From Collybiopsis luxurians FD-317 M1 (Eukaryota > Basidiomycota > Agaricomycetes > Agaricales > Omphalotaceae): 64,000 bases of DNA. The stretch covers positions 127,841 to 191,840 of the forward strand of contig KN834761.1 in assembly GCA_000827265.1 (NCBI GenBank). Direction: 5' to 3'. The notes under the pieces are model-generated. The model was not told where the DNA came from. It saw only the letters and a program-made list of their open reading frames with translations, and searched no databases. The position numbers were made by a program, and so were the translations under genes. Positions 46,036-57,379 of this stretch are shown here, in pieces (within the stretch, counting starts at the first letter, position 1; every line of letters starts with the position of its first letter).

Positions 46036-48373
46036 CTTGAGAAGTGGGGAAAGCTCGCTGAAGTGAAGATCGAATACGAGGCCTGACGCATCTTATATAT
46101 GCGGCGAATTAGCATTCTCCTGGAGCATGGAAGAACTTTGACAGCGCAGCGCTCTGAACCGAAACGAAAACATGGATAGGTGTACATGTTGTGGGCGATC
46201 GGTCAGGAGACTGGTGTATACCTGTTCACTGGTTTCAAAGTGACCCCCACAATGGCCCCACAACGCAAGGGACCTCCGAAAGCTTGTGTTGACATGTATG
46301 TGTTCGAATTCATTGTGGTGTGTACGTAGAAAAGACATGGGTAATCGAGTAGCGTAGCTACGCACCCCGCCAATGAGAATTAGAGTTTGCAAAGCATCTG
46401 CGCCGCAGGATCCTTCTATGAGGATCCCAGAGCTAATGAAGAGCTTTGACGGATTAGCGCCAGATCGGATTAGGCGTGGCAAACGCGTTGAGCGCGTCGC
46501 GGTTCAAGCGGAATCATTGGCCTCTGTAAACTTCTAAACGATTTCCGAGAATTCAGATGTGCCATTATACAGTACAACGTGAAAAGATGATAATGGAAAG
46601 AAGCACAAACGTAGGTATCTAAAGGGTACAGCTATCATTTACTTTAATGGAACTATTCTAGTAAAAAGTTAAAAATAATTTACAGTGCTGGAGAAGCCGA
46701 CCGGCTAGCAAGTCATAATATACATTCGTCGCTCTTTTGCAAGCCTGAGTAGGATTAGCAAGGTGCTGCGAATCCACAACGAAAGAAGTACCACAGTCCA
46801 TAGTTGGACCAGAAATGCCCGTCGAAATACCTACATAGGGTCGGGAAAAAAAGCAGGGCGGAATTAAGCGCTGTACTAAGGCTGTCCCAAAGGCTGTTGA
46901 TGGACTATGCATGTTCTGCCAATGTTTGACATTAGGTTCTGTCGTCACAAAGACATTCTGTGTCATTGAGTTCCCCATAAGCGGAGCAGACGATGGCGAA
47001 AGGGAAATAGCCGGCAAAGACAATGACGAGGGGCTCGAAGCAAAAGTCGATGCAAACGCTGCAATACCGTCGAGCTCAAGCTTACTGCACCATTCTGGGA
47101 CGCATGAGGAGTCAGGCGGACCTGTTGAATGCTCAAGCTGAAGTGGTATCGGTCGGACCGGGGGTATTGATCCTTCCCTTGCCCACTCTTGGTAGTTTTG
47201 AGGATTCGACAGAATCCAAGGACGAGCGACTAGGACTATGAATAGCTCATCGTTGCCGCTTAGGCTCAGAGCAATCACGAGAATCAGAATTGTACCGGGT
47301 GAAAGCGGCTTTATGCTTCACTCCGAGCTGCTTTTTCAATAACGATTATCCTACATGGGCGAATAGAGAAAGAGGAATTTTCGGCTGTGAGCCTTTTTTT
47401 CAAAAGTATCGAAGAATGAATGAGGGCTGCAGACCGGGAGTTTGTGAGCATGATAAAGCTAGCATTGGAACGAGAAGACTTTGGGCAGTTTGGCCAAGTG
47501 CGTTTGAAGGCCCTCAGTCCCCACAGGGTCGAGATCAGAACTGCAGAATGTGATTGAGCAAATCGATTTACTTGCTATTGGAATAAATTTTTTACTTGGG
47601 ATTTTCACTATTAGGTATGTGTAGCATGATGTACGTTAATTCAGGAAAGTCAGAAGATATTTTAGTGAAAGGACTCAGCTGAGAAGTAAAGGATAACTCA
47701 CTGACGTCGAACAAGAAGAATCCGAATCCATTTGCATACTGGGAGCAGGACCAGTGCCACCGTCGATATATGAAAAAAAAAGACGAAATACTCACAGTCG
47801 TATAGAATATAGAAGATAGGGATGTCGGGTGCGACGCTGCCGGCAACTTCGTTAGCATAAGAGAACGGGAAGGAGGACTTGAAGAAACTTGAAGCTCGAC
47901 AAAGATATTAACATTACGACCGCGCTCTCTTTCTACTCGTAAAATTGATTGAGACAAAGAACATATACTGGAAAAGTGTCTGAGTTTCGGTCCCATTGAG
48001 CTCAGCAGAGCCACATATGCATAGGGCAATCAATAAAACGCTCATTGCGAAGTTCTATTTCCTTTTGACATTTGTCAACAGTCACTTGCCAAGCAAAATC
48101 TGATATAATGCTAATATTCCCACTACTGATTATTTTATTGAAGTATAGGCAATCTATTTTGAAGAGAACATGCTGCACTGACCGAAGAATACTGAGAATA
48201 GCGCTGACGGCTGAGCGTTAGCTCAACGAAGTTGGAGTTAATGAAGAGCGTGGTAGTGGGCGAAACAAACGCTCATCCCGTGATTGCCATGTGATTCGCT
48301 CGATGCTGACCAACGCGGTATGAACGCGCCAACTTAAACTCGGACGTCACGTCATTCATCTACTTCCACTACG
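46036..48373. other. Long intergenic stretch with one doubtful ORF
   Basis: The only frame of size is 46658-47278 on the minus strand (206 codons), starting with a hydrophobic MIALSLSGNDELFIVLVARP and continuing Ser/Pro-rich; it has no recognisable domain. A minus frame at 47592-48029 (145 codons) has a TM-like FYTTVSISSFFFIY, also unrecognised. Neither has a paralogue here, so both are left uncalled. Confidence 0.4.
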
Positions 48374-49146
48374 ATGAGCGTTCCCGAAGAGGTCCCTTCA
48401 TCTGCTCCCCAGCCTAGAACTCGCCCATTATCTCCCAGGCAAGAGCGGAGACTTCTTGCATTCGTAGATAATGAATTCCTTGAATTAACTCGCGGTTATA
48501 AGAAACGGTTCGTTCCGTATTGACCCTTGATTTAAACTGAGTGTTTTGCGGATGTAGATCATCCCCGACCTCGCACCTTCAAACTCTCGATGCATATCTA
48601 CAAGCTGCACAACGAATCCTAAGTCTAGTTTTACAAGTCCCACCCGTAGATCCTTCAACAAGCCTTCGTATCCAATTACTTCTTCGATTAACGAATGAAG
48701 TTTTATCATGTATACCAGGCTACCCTCCTTCTGCTCAAAACCTATCTTTAGCAATGGACTGGCTTGATGATTTAGACCAATCCTGGGTTGCAGTTTTGCA
48801 GGCGCAGGTTTGGAATCCTCGAGAAGGAATTGGCGAAGATCTGGTTGTCGACGCCCAAGATGTAGCTAAGGGTAGTATCAAATCTACTCCGATGAGCCAG
48901 ACTGAACGTACAAGGCTGAAGAGTCTTCTTCTTGGAGGAGTAGCGACGCTGGAAGAGTGGCTAGAAGGAAAAACAGTTGGGGGTAAAACAGGATCTGCAC
49001 CGGGAGCTCGGGCTGCCGTTGATGTTGAAGAAGGATTGAATGACATCTTTTCAAACACACTTGAGGAACTTGGGGGATTTGGTGTAATTGCCCTGGAACC
49101 TGAAGAGCTATGTGCAACAGATCCAATCTCGATGGAGATAGACTGA
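48374..49146 (+). CDS. Conserved hypothetical protein
   Basis: Two exons (48374-48507 and 48558-49146) join in phase through GTTCGT..GTAG to 240 residues. The N-terminus is MSVPEEVPSSAPQPRTRPLS followed by PRQERRLLAFVDNEFLELTR. The middle is helical with LQTLDAYLQAAQRILSLVLQ and LPPVDPSTSLR-like VPPVDPSTSLRIQLLLRLTN. Then come AMDWLDDLDQSWVAVLQAQV and a long acidic tail ending DPISMEID. The pattern is that of a soluble helical protein. I believe similar uncharacterised proteins exist in other Agaricomycetes but cannot name the family. No signal peptide or TM segment. The GTTCGT donor is the same rare form as in NAA20 intron 1. Confidence 0.75.
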
Positions 49147-50136
49147 TTGCTCGAAGGAAGGCCACATTTCTCGTATGTCAGCTTATTTTTCGTTGCTCGA
49201 CCACCTCGTTCATGAACATGTAGTTTTCCTTCGAAATGTTTACAGAAATGATTGCCTGCAGTGTTCGAATCATCATCTATTTATTCAGCGCTTTTTTGTG
49301 TATTTGGTTCCGACTATCTATTTGCTTTCAGTGATTGCATATCGAAACTACCCGGCTGTCCTAACATCTTCAGCTGGAGGAACTGGGGAATTCCATTGAT
49401 TTGAGAATCTTAGACTGCATGAGGAAGAGTGTAAAATGAGACCCATGCACCATTTGCATGTTTATGATCTTTTCAGCTGCGGCTCAGCGCACAGCAGTGA
49501 ATGCGCTAACCATCTTAGAACCGAGCCTTGCTTTTGGTCGCAGAAGGACGAAGGTAAACGATCTTAACAACGATATTAATGCAAACAACCTTGCATAAAG
49601 ACTCACGTTCTTAACATGCGACGAATTCCATCGACATCGAGAGGAGAAAAAGTAAAGGCAAGACCACTTCTGAATGAATTCGCTGAGACATGTACCTACG
49701 GCATCAGAGAGGTAAGGTCTTTTGCTTGGATCACACCCTCCACTATCTTTCTATGATGCAGAATGTTATCCTCTGCGATTGTATGAGTCCTTTCTGAATG
49801 GCTTCAAGTGAACGTCCGGAACTTCGTGGAAAGATTCGCGCTTGAATTCGCGAGGACTCGAAAGTGAGATGACTCACGAGCAACGGTGTCATGGTGCTGT
49901 CAATTGGGCAATTAAAATCGAAACAATGCTTGGAAACAATAACAAAATAAACCTGTAAATCGAGAGTTTAACCGGTTATTTCCATAATTGGAACATGCAC
50001 GACAATGAATACTTGTGGCAATGGCAAAGGACGATGCGATTGTGGCCTTTTAAAAGGCTGCGTCGGTCTCAGGTCCTGACCAGCTTCCGCCCATAGGAAG
50101 TTGTCGCTGTTGTTCTCTCTCTGAATCTGTGCATCG
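49147..50136. other. Intergenic, no gene recognised
   Basis: Short frames only; no paralogue or repeat in this window. Confidence 0.4.
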
Positions 50137-51177
50137 ATGTCGTGGTGGCTCCCTCCATTCACCCAGTTGCAATCACCTATCGCTAATGAAAGTACTCCTG
50201 CGATACTTCTGTCCGTTCCCTCGCCATCCCCCCCTCCTCCAGAGTCCGTTGTCATATTCGACGAATTTGTGAACGCGGTGGCATTCGAAGACGACGTAGA
50301 GAACAGAAAAGAAGTGGAGCCGAGCTCAAACGAGATAGACTTTGAGGCCTTGGTGAGTCCGATCGACCTTTTCGATTCAAACTTGTTCTGATCGAGTCGA
50401 TTATAGCACGATGCTTTATCGGAAGATATGCATCTCCTCGAGGAGAAGGCTTTTGAAAATCCGAGACCTGCCCCGCCTCCACCCTCGTTCATTTACACTG
50501 GGGTCTCCGACGCCGAGTTAACCCTACCCCCCATAGGCCCTTCGACGCCCCAGACCAACTCCCTCCCGCCGATCTCCTTGTTAATCGAAGATTTACTCAC
50601 AGCTGGGATGAAGTCCAACTACCTCAGCTCCCGCAGCAGCAACACCACCATACGCGGTGACAACGCTCCTCCCCCTCCTGAAACCGCTCTTCCTGAGGTC
50701 GCATCTGAGAAGAAAGAGGAAGAGGAGGTTCGAGGCAGGCAACTATATCGTGGAAAGCCTCTGGTTCCTCCGGATTACCGTCGAGGAATTTCCCCAAAGA
50801 CCATGGTCCAGCCCGACGGAACCGAATACAAGTCGATTAAGGTCTTTGTTTCCCGTCGTGGTATTAGCCGTCACCTCGTAAGGAGCAAATTCAGCATTTC
50901 GAGAGAACGAACTCCCACACCGGCCTTTATCAAGGTCAAGCCGGAAGACGAGGGTCCGCCTACCTTCCGCAATCCTTGGGATGGTAGCACCATCAAGTCC
51001 GGCATCACCAGCGATGGGCACGTCGTGTACTCTACAGAAGTCTATTGGGGTACTCATGTTCAGCGCGGAGAACCTCAAAAGCTGACGAACATAGAAAGGA
51101 AGTATTTTGGTTCAGATGATGATGAAATCCACTTGCCGCCCAAATTCCAACGACGCTTCATATACAATTACTACTGA
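50137..51177 (+). CDS. Hypothetical protein with conserved RGKPLVPPDYRRG C-terminal domain
   Basis: Two exons (50137-50352 and 50407-51177) join in phase 0 to 328 residues. The first half is Pro/Ser/Glu-rich and probably disordered (SVPSPSPPPPESVV, RPAPPPPSFIY, APPPPETALPEVASEKKEEE). From about residue 187 there is a compact domain: QLYRGKPLVPPDYRRGISPK, VFVSRRGISRHLVRSKFSIS, PPTFRNPWDGSTIKSGITSD, VYSTEVYWGTHVQRGEPQKL and a C-terminus PPKFQRRFIYNYY. I do not recognise the family. The domain part is duplicated at 60934-62322, where the copy is 5'-truncated and interrupted. Confidence 0.75.
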
Positions 51178-51513
51178 AACTTGCTACTGCAATGCTAATA
51201 ACTTGACCAGGAACAATGTGCTATACATAATCTTCGTTTCATCGTACGGCTAGCGATCACATACCTATTTATATCTATACCCTCTTAATTCTGATAATTT
51301 TTGTTGCTAGCTGCCCGGGTTAGTGTGAGTCAATGGTTGTATCCTTGGTTTCAGCGGACATCTTCCGCTCGTCTGTTCGAAGTCTGTTCGAAGTCTCGAG
51401 GAAGGAAGATCGCACTTGCCGGCAGTATTGAAGCTCGGACCGGTGGTGATGAAAACGCGGTGCGCCCGAATATAAACTTGAACGCCTGACTTGAACTGAA
51501 CTTCCATGCCCCA
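51178..51513. other. Spacer duplicated at 62323-62663
   Basis: The 3' flank of the preceding gene and promoter of the following F-box gene. Most of it recurs in the second unit, including ctatttatatctataccctc (51266 and 62408). No coding frame. Confidence 0.5.
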
Positions 51514-53072
51514 ATGACCCTTCTAGTTGACCTCCCAGAGGAAATCATCTCTGCAACAATTCACAACCTATCCCACGATAAAAACAGCCTACAAAATGTC
51601 TGTCTAGCCGGTAACCATATCCTTCTCGCCATCGCTCGGCCTTTGACTTGGAAACATGTCACTTTACATGTCAACTTCGACAACTGGAATGACCAGCGCA
51701 ATATTTGGTTCTTTACGGCAGATCCAAAACGTGCTGCATGCGTTGTTTCGGCCAAATTCCTGTTCTCGGGATTGTACGAATATGAACAACCGATAACGAG
51801 TGTCCTCCAAAAGGCTTTGCGGAATATGACCGGTTTAAATCACGCTTGTCTGTCGTTCTTCAAATCGTACAGCAGCGGAAACACCATTGAGGATGAAGAC
51901 GGGGCTGAAGATGCGCCACTTCTGCTGGAGATTGTGTTGAAGTGTCTGCCAAAGCTGAAGACTGTTTTTGTGGAAGGGTACGATTCGGGAGAAGGACTTG
52001 CCGTCCCGGTGGTGCTCCCTCAGTTAAGTCAACTCGTTTCTCGGTATTGCAGTCCAAGCATGGCCGAGATATGGACATCAGCACGCCACTTGGAAGTCAT
52101 CGAATTATTTGGGGGTGACGGAGACCGGTACTACCACGACTGGTGCCACAGTATGCGCATAGACTACTCCCAGGAATCAAATTTACCCTTCACCGGTACC
52201 CAATATGATCCTTTGAATACTGGAAGCATATCTAATACTATTTCAGGATACTCGGGAAGTATAATGGGCTCGGGATACCTCCTAAACCAGATCACTTTAA
52301 AACTTGGTTATTTCAATTGTCTGCGGCGTTTTTACATAGGTTCGGAAGAGATTGGAAGACAAACGTGCATGGATGTCGACCATGTCGTCGAGTTTTTCAA
52401 GGTTTTACCTATTTTTCCTCTGTTTGGGTGAAACTAATAATGTGCACTCTCGAAGCTAAATCTGAACCCCCTTCCTGGGCTTGAGGAGCTTGTCATTCGA
52501 TGTCCTCTTACGGTAGAGGAGTACGAGGCTGTCATAGCTTCGGCGGCCAATGCTTCTCTTAGACGTCTATCAATGGATATTGACTCTGACCTGCCGGATG
52601 AGGCTCTTGGCCCTGTCTTTGCGCAGTCCTCAATTTGGGAAAAGTTCACATCTCTAGAAGAGCTTTCTCTGCCCATTAAGGGGTTGGACGAGGAACAGAT
52701 AGTAAGTCCATCTATCTTCTCGAGACATTCTCTTCATAGCGCTTTCTGACTCCGCGACAGGACATCCTTCTACCTGCAATCTCATCTCTTGGCTCTTTAA
52801 CGCGTCTTTACTTTCTGATTGATGAAGGTGATTGGGGAGCCTACCCAAGAACTCATCGAAATGCGATGCGGCTAGGACACGGTACTCCACAGTTGGAGAT
52901 GGTGGTTTGGGACCAATTCCCTTTGTTCCATGATAATTCACTTCCCACTTACGGTTGCAAACTCTTGAGAGATAATGATGGCACAATCACCTTGTGCAAT
53001 GAAGGGGCAATAAAAAGACCAGGATGGCAATACCTTTCATCCCCTTTTGAATGGTGGGGCACCGAGAAATGA
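51514..53072 (+). CDS. F-box/leucine-rich-like protein (unit 1)
   Basis: Three exons (51514-52401, 52456-52701, 52761-53072) all join in phase 0, giving 481 residues. It starts MTLLVDLPEEIISATIHNLS followed by LQNVCLAGNHILLAIARPLTW, a minimal F-box-like opening. Leucine-rich strands follow: LLLEIVLKCLPKLKTVFVEG, ARHLEVIELFGGDGD, LNPLPGLEELVIRCPLTVEE, FTSLEELSLPIKGLDEE and ISSLGSLTRLYFLIDEGDWG. The first intron uses GTTTTA..GAAG, an unusual donor that is identical in the second copy. The likely role is a substrate receptor of SCF type, by resemblance only. It is adjacent to the RGKPLVPPDYRRG gene in both units. Confidence 0.8.
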
Positions 53073-54975
53073 GGAGGAGCAACCATGAGGCTGTAGATAA
53101 TCTTTGCTCTTTGGGCCTCATATTTTTTAGCTTAGTCATAGAAGCTGTTCCAGGACTTGTTCACGGAAGTGTGTTGCATTTGTTGCAATGACTGATTATA
53201 TGCCATTCTAAGAGTGTCTAGTGTTGTTCTTTCTGGTCATGTACCTGCTCTTCATTTTCAAGTATGTACTTAGACATTTGATGCAAAGAGCTGAGCAAGT
53301 GCATTTGAATATGGATGCAAGGCCTTGGAGTTACCATCTGCTTTCTGTCAGATAGGAGAATTCTAGATGAATCAATGTAGGAAGGATCTAATTGGTTTTT
53401 CAGACATCGTAATGTTGAAATATTGGATATATCAAAGGTACAATTAGTTAGCTATTTATGGAACAGTTTATCTTTAGTTGTAGTGTACTTATATCTCATC
53501 TCACCATCCCATCCCAGTTCTCATGGTTCCTATCACATATACCCACTCTCATGTACTAGTTCCCATGATACTTAGTTACATGTTCTTATCTATGCTTTTA
53601 TCTAGCCAATGGTCTACTACATATAACTTTGTGTACTTGTATATAAAGCCACCTACATACATGAACAATCAAGTGGCACTTTTTCTCCCCTCTTGACTTG
53701 TGTGGTTTCATAGTGCTGTGTGCACTACAGTCCTGACCTCTATTCATAACCTCTAATAGGTTATAGGCCTGCCTAAAGCCCTAACCATAAAGGGAGCATT
53801 ATAGTGGTAGCTATCAAATTGTTCATGCCACCAAGGACTAATCTGCCAGCTTCACAAAAACCATCTGGTATAAGAACACCATCAGGTAGAAGTACTCCAC
53901 AGAGGCAACCATCACCTCCTCAAGCCACAGACCCAGAAGCAGTTTGTGCTCTAGCACAGCACATTTTTGATATCAGAGATGAGATATAAGTACACTACAA
54001 CTAAAGATAAACTGTTCCAAAAATAGCTAACTAATTGTACCTTTGATATATCCAATATTCCAACACATACACTGGCAAATCTGTGCCAATCCCTTAGGTT
54101 CTGGGCTCCATTACTCACATGGTCCAGAGCTCCCAAGAGGTTCTATAGCATTCAGAGCTTGGTAGAGGCAGCAGGCTCACTGGAGGTTGCTCATGTTGAT
54201 TTGGCACTCCTCAATTCAGCATTCAAGCTTACAGTTAGAAGCTTAGATCTGTCACATTAGACAATGTTGTGTTGTTGTTCTCAAATACCACTGCAGTGCT
54301 GACACAAGCTCTGATTAAGCAGTTGGTGGGGGACTACACCTGTATCATGTCTATTGCTGCTGATCACAGCACAATGGCTCAGCTGAATGTAATGCAGGGA
54401 AGCATTGCAAGAGTGAATGAAAATGAAAACAGTGTTTTGTATCCTGGATTGTACACGATATGGGTTGATACTGATATCAACAGGCGGGGAAAGGCCATAA
54501 TACTTGAAGCTTCGAACCTCTTGGGCAAGCAGCAATTCATAATTGAGCGGCTGAAGCCTAGCTTGGAAGAAAACGTACAAATATTGAAAGAGATTCTGTA
54601 CACTATGGTTGTGAGCTAGTTTCAGATCCAGCATTTGATTTGGATTGTAAAGTCTAGGGATATCATCCAACGGTGCAATTCTCATGGCCAGTTTGAGCGA
54701 ATGCAAGCCCTGATAACTGCGACGGTATTGGCTGATTTCTGTCCTCTCAGAGGTTCAGCATCATATGTGACATTAAGACTCCAGATAGGCTGAGATGTTA
54801 GGAAGAAACCTTCTGTAAGCTTTTGCGTGCACCTCACAATTAGTACTTACACAACAGAAAATGTAGTAAACAGGCCCTTCAGCAGTTCCTATGTTGAGAA
54901 TTTAAGTTTCAAATATTTAAATGTTCTTAGATATCCTATTGCTGCAAACTTAGAGCGAAGGAAAAGAACCTATTA
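53073..54975. other. Repeat-rich spacer with retroelement remains
   Basis: Contains the inverted repeat and gag-like fragment listed separately. A plus frame 54269-54619 (116 codons, opening MLLFSNTTAVLTQ) has no recognisable domain and is not called. The remainder is AT-rich with no gene. Confidence 0.45.
53414..54064. repeat. About 88-bp inverted repeat flanking an LTR/gag-like retroelement fragment
   Basis: Left arm 53414-53502 and right arm 53977-54064 are near-perfect reverse complements (for example ggtacaattagttagctatt against aatagctaactaattgtacc). Between them are a promoter-like cttgtatataaagccacc at about 53636 and an ORF opening MPPRTNLPASQKPSGIRTPS (53826-53989) that looks like the Pro/Ser-rich start of a retrotransposon Gag. 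The ORF is cut off by the right arm. Confidence 0.6.
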
Positions 54976-56331
54976 CTACTGAAGTCCCGGAAATAAGAGG
55001 ACGGTACGACTCACTATAATGATCAGTATATTTCCCAAATTCCATAGAGTAATGATTCCAAAATACATCAGACCTGTGCTATCTCAGAATTCCAAGCCGG
55101 ATAGAGCCAAAAAAACAAGGTCTACTCACCGTCCCGCATGATGACAGTCATTATTCCTCCAGGAGTGCCGATGAGCCCAAGAGTTTTTCGTAAGGTCAAA
55201 GAGAAGACGCAATGGTCAAACGCAGACAGTCCGATCCACAGATAGGTCAAATCTTGAAGGAGTGAGTGCTCGTACCCAGCAATCAAGGCAATCCGGACGC
55301 ACAAAGTCCTCTAAGAGAACCAAGTAAGGGGTGAGATTCGGCATTCAGCAGTCAGAGACATTGAAAACTTACTTCGATTTGCTTATGACTGGTTCATCGC
55401 CTATCTGCTCCAACACTGATGGAGATTGGATTTGGATATCAGGAACAGTTCGCCAATCCGCTAGATACAGTTGTACCTATGAAAGATACATCACCACTGA
55501 TATGCATGGTCCGGATATTGTAGAATCACTGACAACAGAATTGATAAAAACGCACAAACTTGTGACAATAAGGAACACCTTTGTTCGCCTACTTCCCCCG
55601 TATAAAGCCACTACTCGTAGTATGAAAAGTGCTGACCAGTAACAAGATTAGGAAATCAGCGATTTGTGAAAATAAGGTTGGAATCGTACCAATGATATTG
55701 ATTTGAATGATAAACAGCAATGCCTGGATAAAGCAATCCACAACTCGACTTCTGTAAGGGAAGAGGTAAGAGTGAACAACTTGGCCAGTTGTATCATTAC
55801 ACTCACGCTAATGGCTATGTAAGTCAATATGTTTTTCTGGACCAAATACACAATGTCAATGCTTGCTTACCTCATGGTGAATGATAACGTCAGGCCACAA
55901 GTAGAGGGCATGAGCTGCATTTAGTCCGAAGATACTAACATATCGGTTGATGAAAAAAAGTACTGCAGGGAGCTTCTTGCAGTCTCGTTGCCAGAAGTAT
56001 TCCACTTCTTGATCCAATGTAAGGAACCAGTTGTACACTAGAATTGCTAAAAAAGGATTGCTATGAGATAGAATAATTGGATGAAGAGGGATGTACCAAA
56101 TTGTACAAGCTCAACGTAGTGTTCTCCGTTCCTGAAATGTGTAAGGAAATGGATTGTAAAACATTTTACTCTGAATCAGGCAATAAAGCTCACACTTGAA
56201 TTCACACACTTTCGGGACTCCAATCGCTCATTTCCTAGTGTAACTAGAATGGAAGGCAAGATGAGACTGATGGCACCCGCAGTTACCCAGGGTTTAAGTA
56301 TACTGAGAGCGGTCGCAACACCCGCCATTGC
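54976..56331 (-). CDS. Seven-TM-type membrane protein with DUF6533-like N-terminus (minus copy)
   Basis: Read on the minus strand. An N-terminal exon around 56331 (MAGVATALSILKPWVTAGAI) is uncertain. Then comes EHYVELVQF, spliced to AILVYNWFLTLDQEVEYFWQ, LPAVLFFINRYVSIFGLNAA, a middle region in small exons, DLTYLWIGLSAFDHCVFSLT with GGIMTVIMRDG, and a last exon LMYFGIITLWNLGNILIIIV ending at the TAG of 54976-54978. The DWLLTLDREVELIW / LNRYL / LRDGxxYF landmarks define a large basidiomycete-specific family of GPCR-like membrane proteins of unknown ligand. Its sister lies at 57380-58790 in the opposite orientation. Exon borders in the middle are not resolved, so the gene may be damaged. Confidence 0.6.
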
Positions 56332-57379
56332 GGTGCAGTGCAGTGCATCTGCATCTAAATTTGAAGATAGGAACGAACTAAGTCAAGTTATTATTACAAC
56401 TCGCTATCCTCAGTTGTTTCTAATTATGCAAGTGCCGAGTTGCGATTTGAGCTAAAATTATCGAAAATTTTATACGTCTGTCCAGTCTTAAGTCCAGACT
56501 TGGACTTGGGACTTGATTGCTTCATATGTTTATTGACATTTCCACTTTCTTGAGGTGACTTAGCGCAACTGACCCTGAATGACATTGACATGGCGTGGTG
56601 GCAGGACCCATCACACTGAAAGTGGAAAAAATTTGGCTCAATTGAATTGCATTATGAATGATGATATATCGGCAAATCGATAAAAGATAAACCTTATAAA
56701 ACTGTTCAGAATCTTCAAATGAAGCCTTGAGCCAAGAATAAGATAAGGAAGTATTCAGTTGTGTCATTGGTCCATAGTGTACTCATGCTTTGGCAGTAAA
56801 AACTTGGAAACATTACTTTAATTTGGTATACGGCTGTACATATGGCCGTACACCCCACATGAGTTATTTGCAAAAATTCACGGTTTTACATAGCTGTGGA
56901 CCGAAGATCAGCAACTTGAGTTCGGTACAGGCACGGGTACCCGTAAAGCCGTGACCGTAAGCCGTACTGTACAGTTACAGTGCGGGACCTTATCGGTTTC
57001 ATCGGGGTAATCACATATCAGTAGCCCTCCTTCATTGCTCTGCCTCCCTGCCTCTGTACTATTCAAAGGGATGATGATTTCATTGCTTATCGAAATCAAA
57101 ACATCCGTTGTCATCGTTTCGGATACTCGGGTTCTGACCATACACATAATATACTCTCCTATCCTAGCATCAACCTCAGTCCAATCAGTTCAGATGAACG
57201 TGTGAACACGCAATTCCACACAGTATTGCACAAAATTTAACAGTTTGTTCCGTCTATTGCGGGTCTACTGCGAATCAAATGCATTCTCTAGGACTAGATA
57301 GCTACTATAAAGCCCTCAGTTTGTATTCTGTTCTTTCTCTATTGACCTTTCTAAGCCCCATACTGTTGCATCCAAGACT
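56332..57379. other. Spacer between two divergent 7-TM genes
   Basis: No gene. A stretch at 56820-57000 is dense in mirrored GTAC/CCGTA words (tacggctgtacatatggccgtac) and resembles in style the subterminal part of the transposon at 28236-28772, so it may be a further small-element remnant. Confidence 0.4.

Noticed and set aside
46658..47278. 206-codon minus-strand ORF with hydrophobic start
   Set aside because: Looks like a possible membrane or secreted protein, but the opposite strand is also open over part of it and no family is recognised, so it is not called as a gene.
54269..54619. 116-codon plus-strand ORF opening MLLFSNTTAVLTQ
   Set aside because: The minus strand is open over nearly the same span; no family match or duplicate. 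Possibly retroelement-derived.
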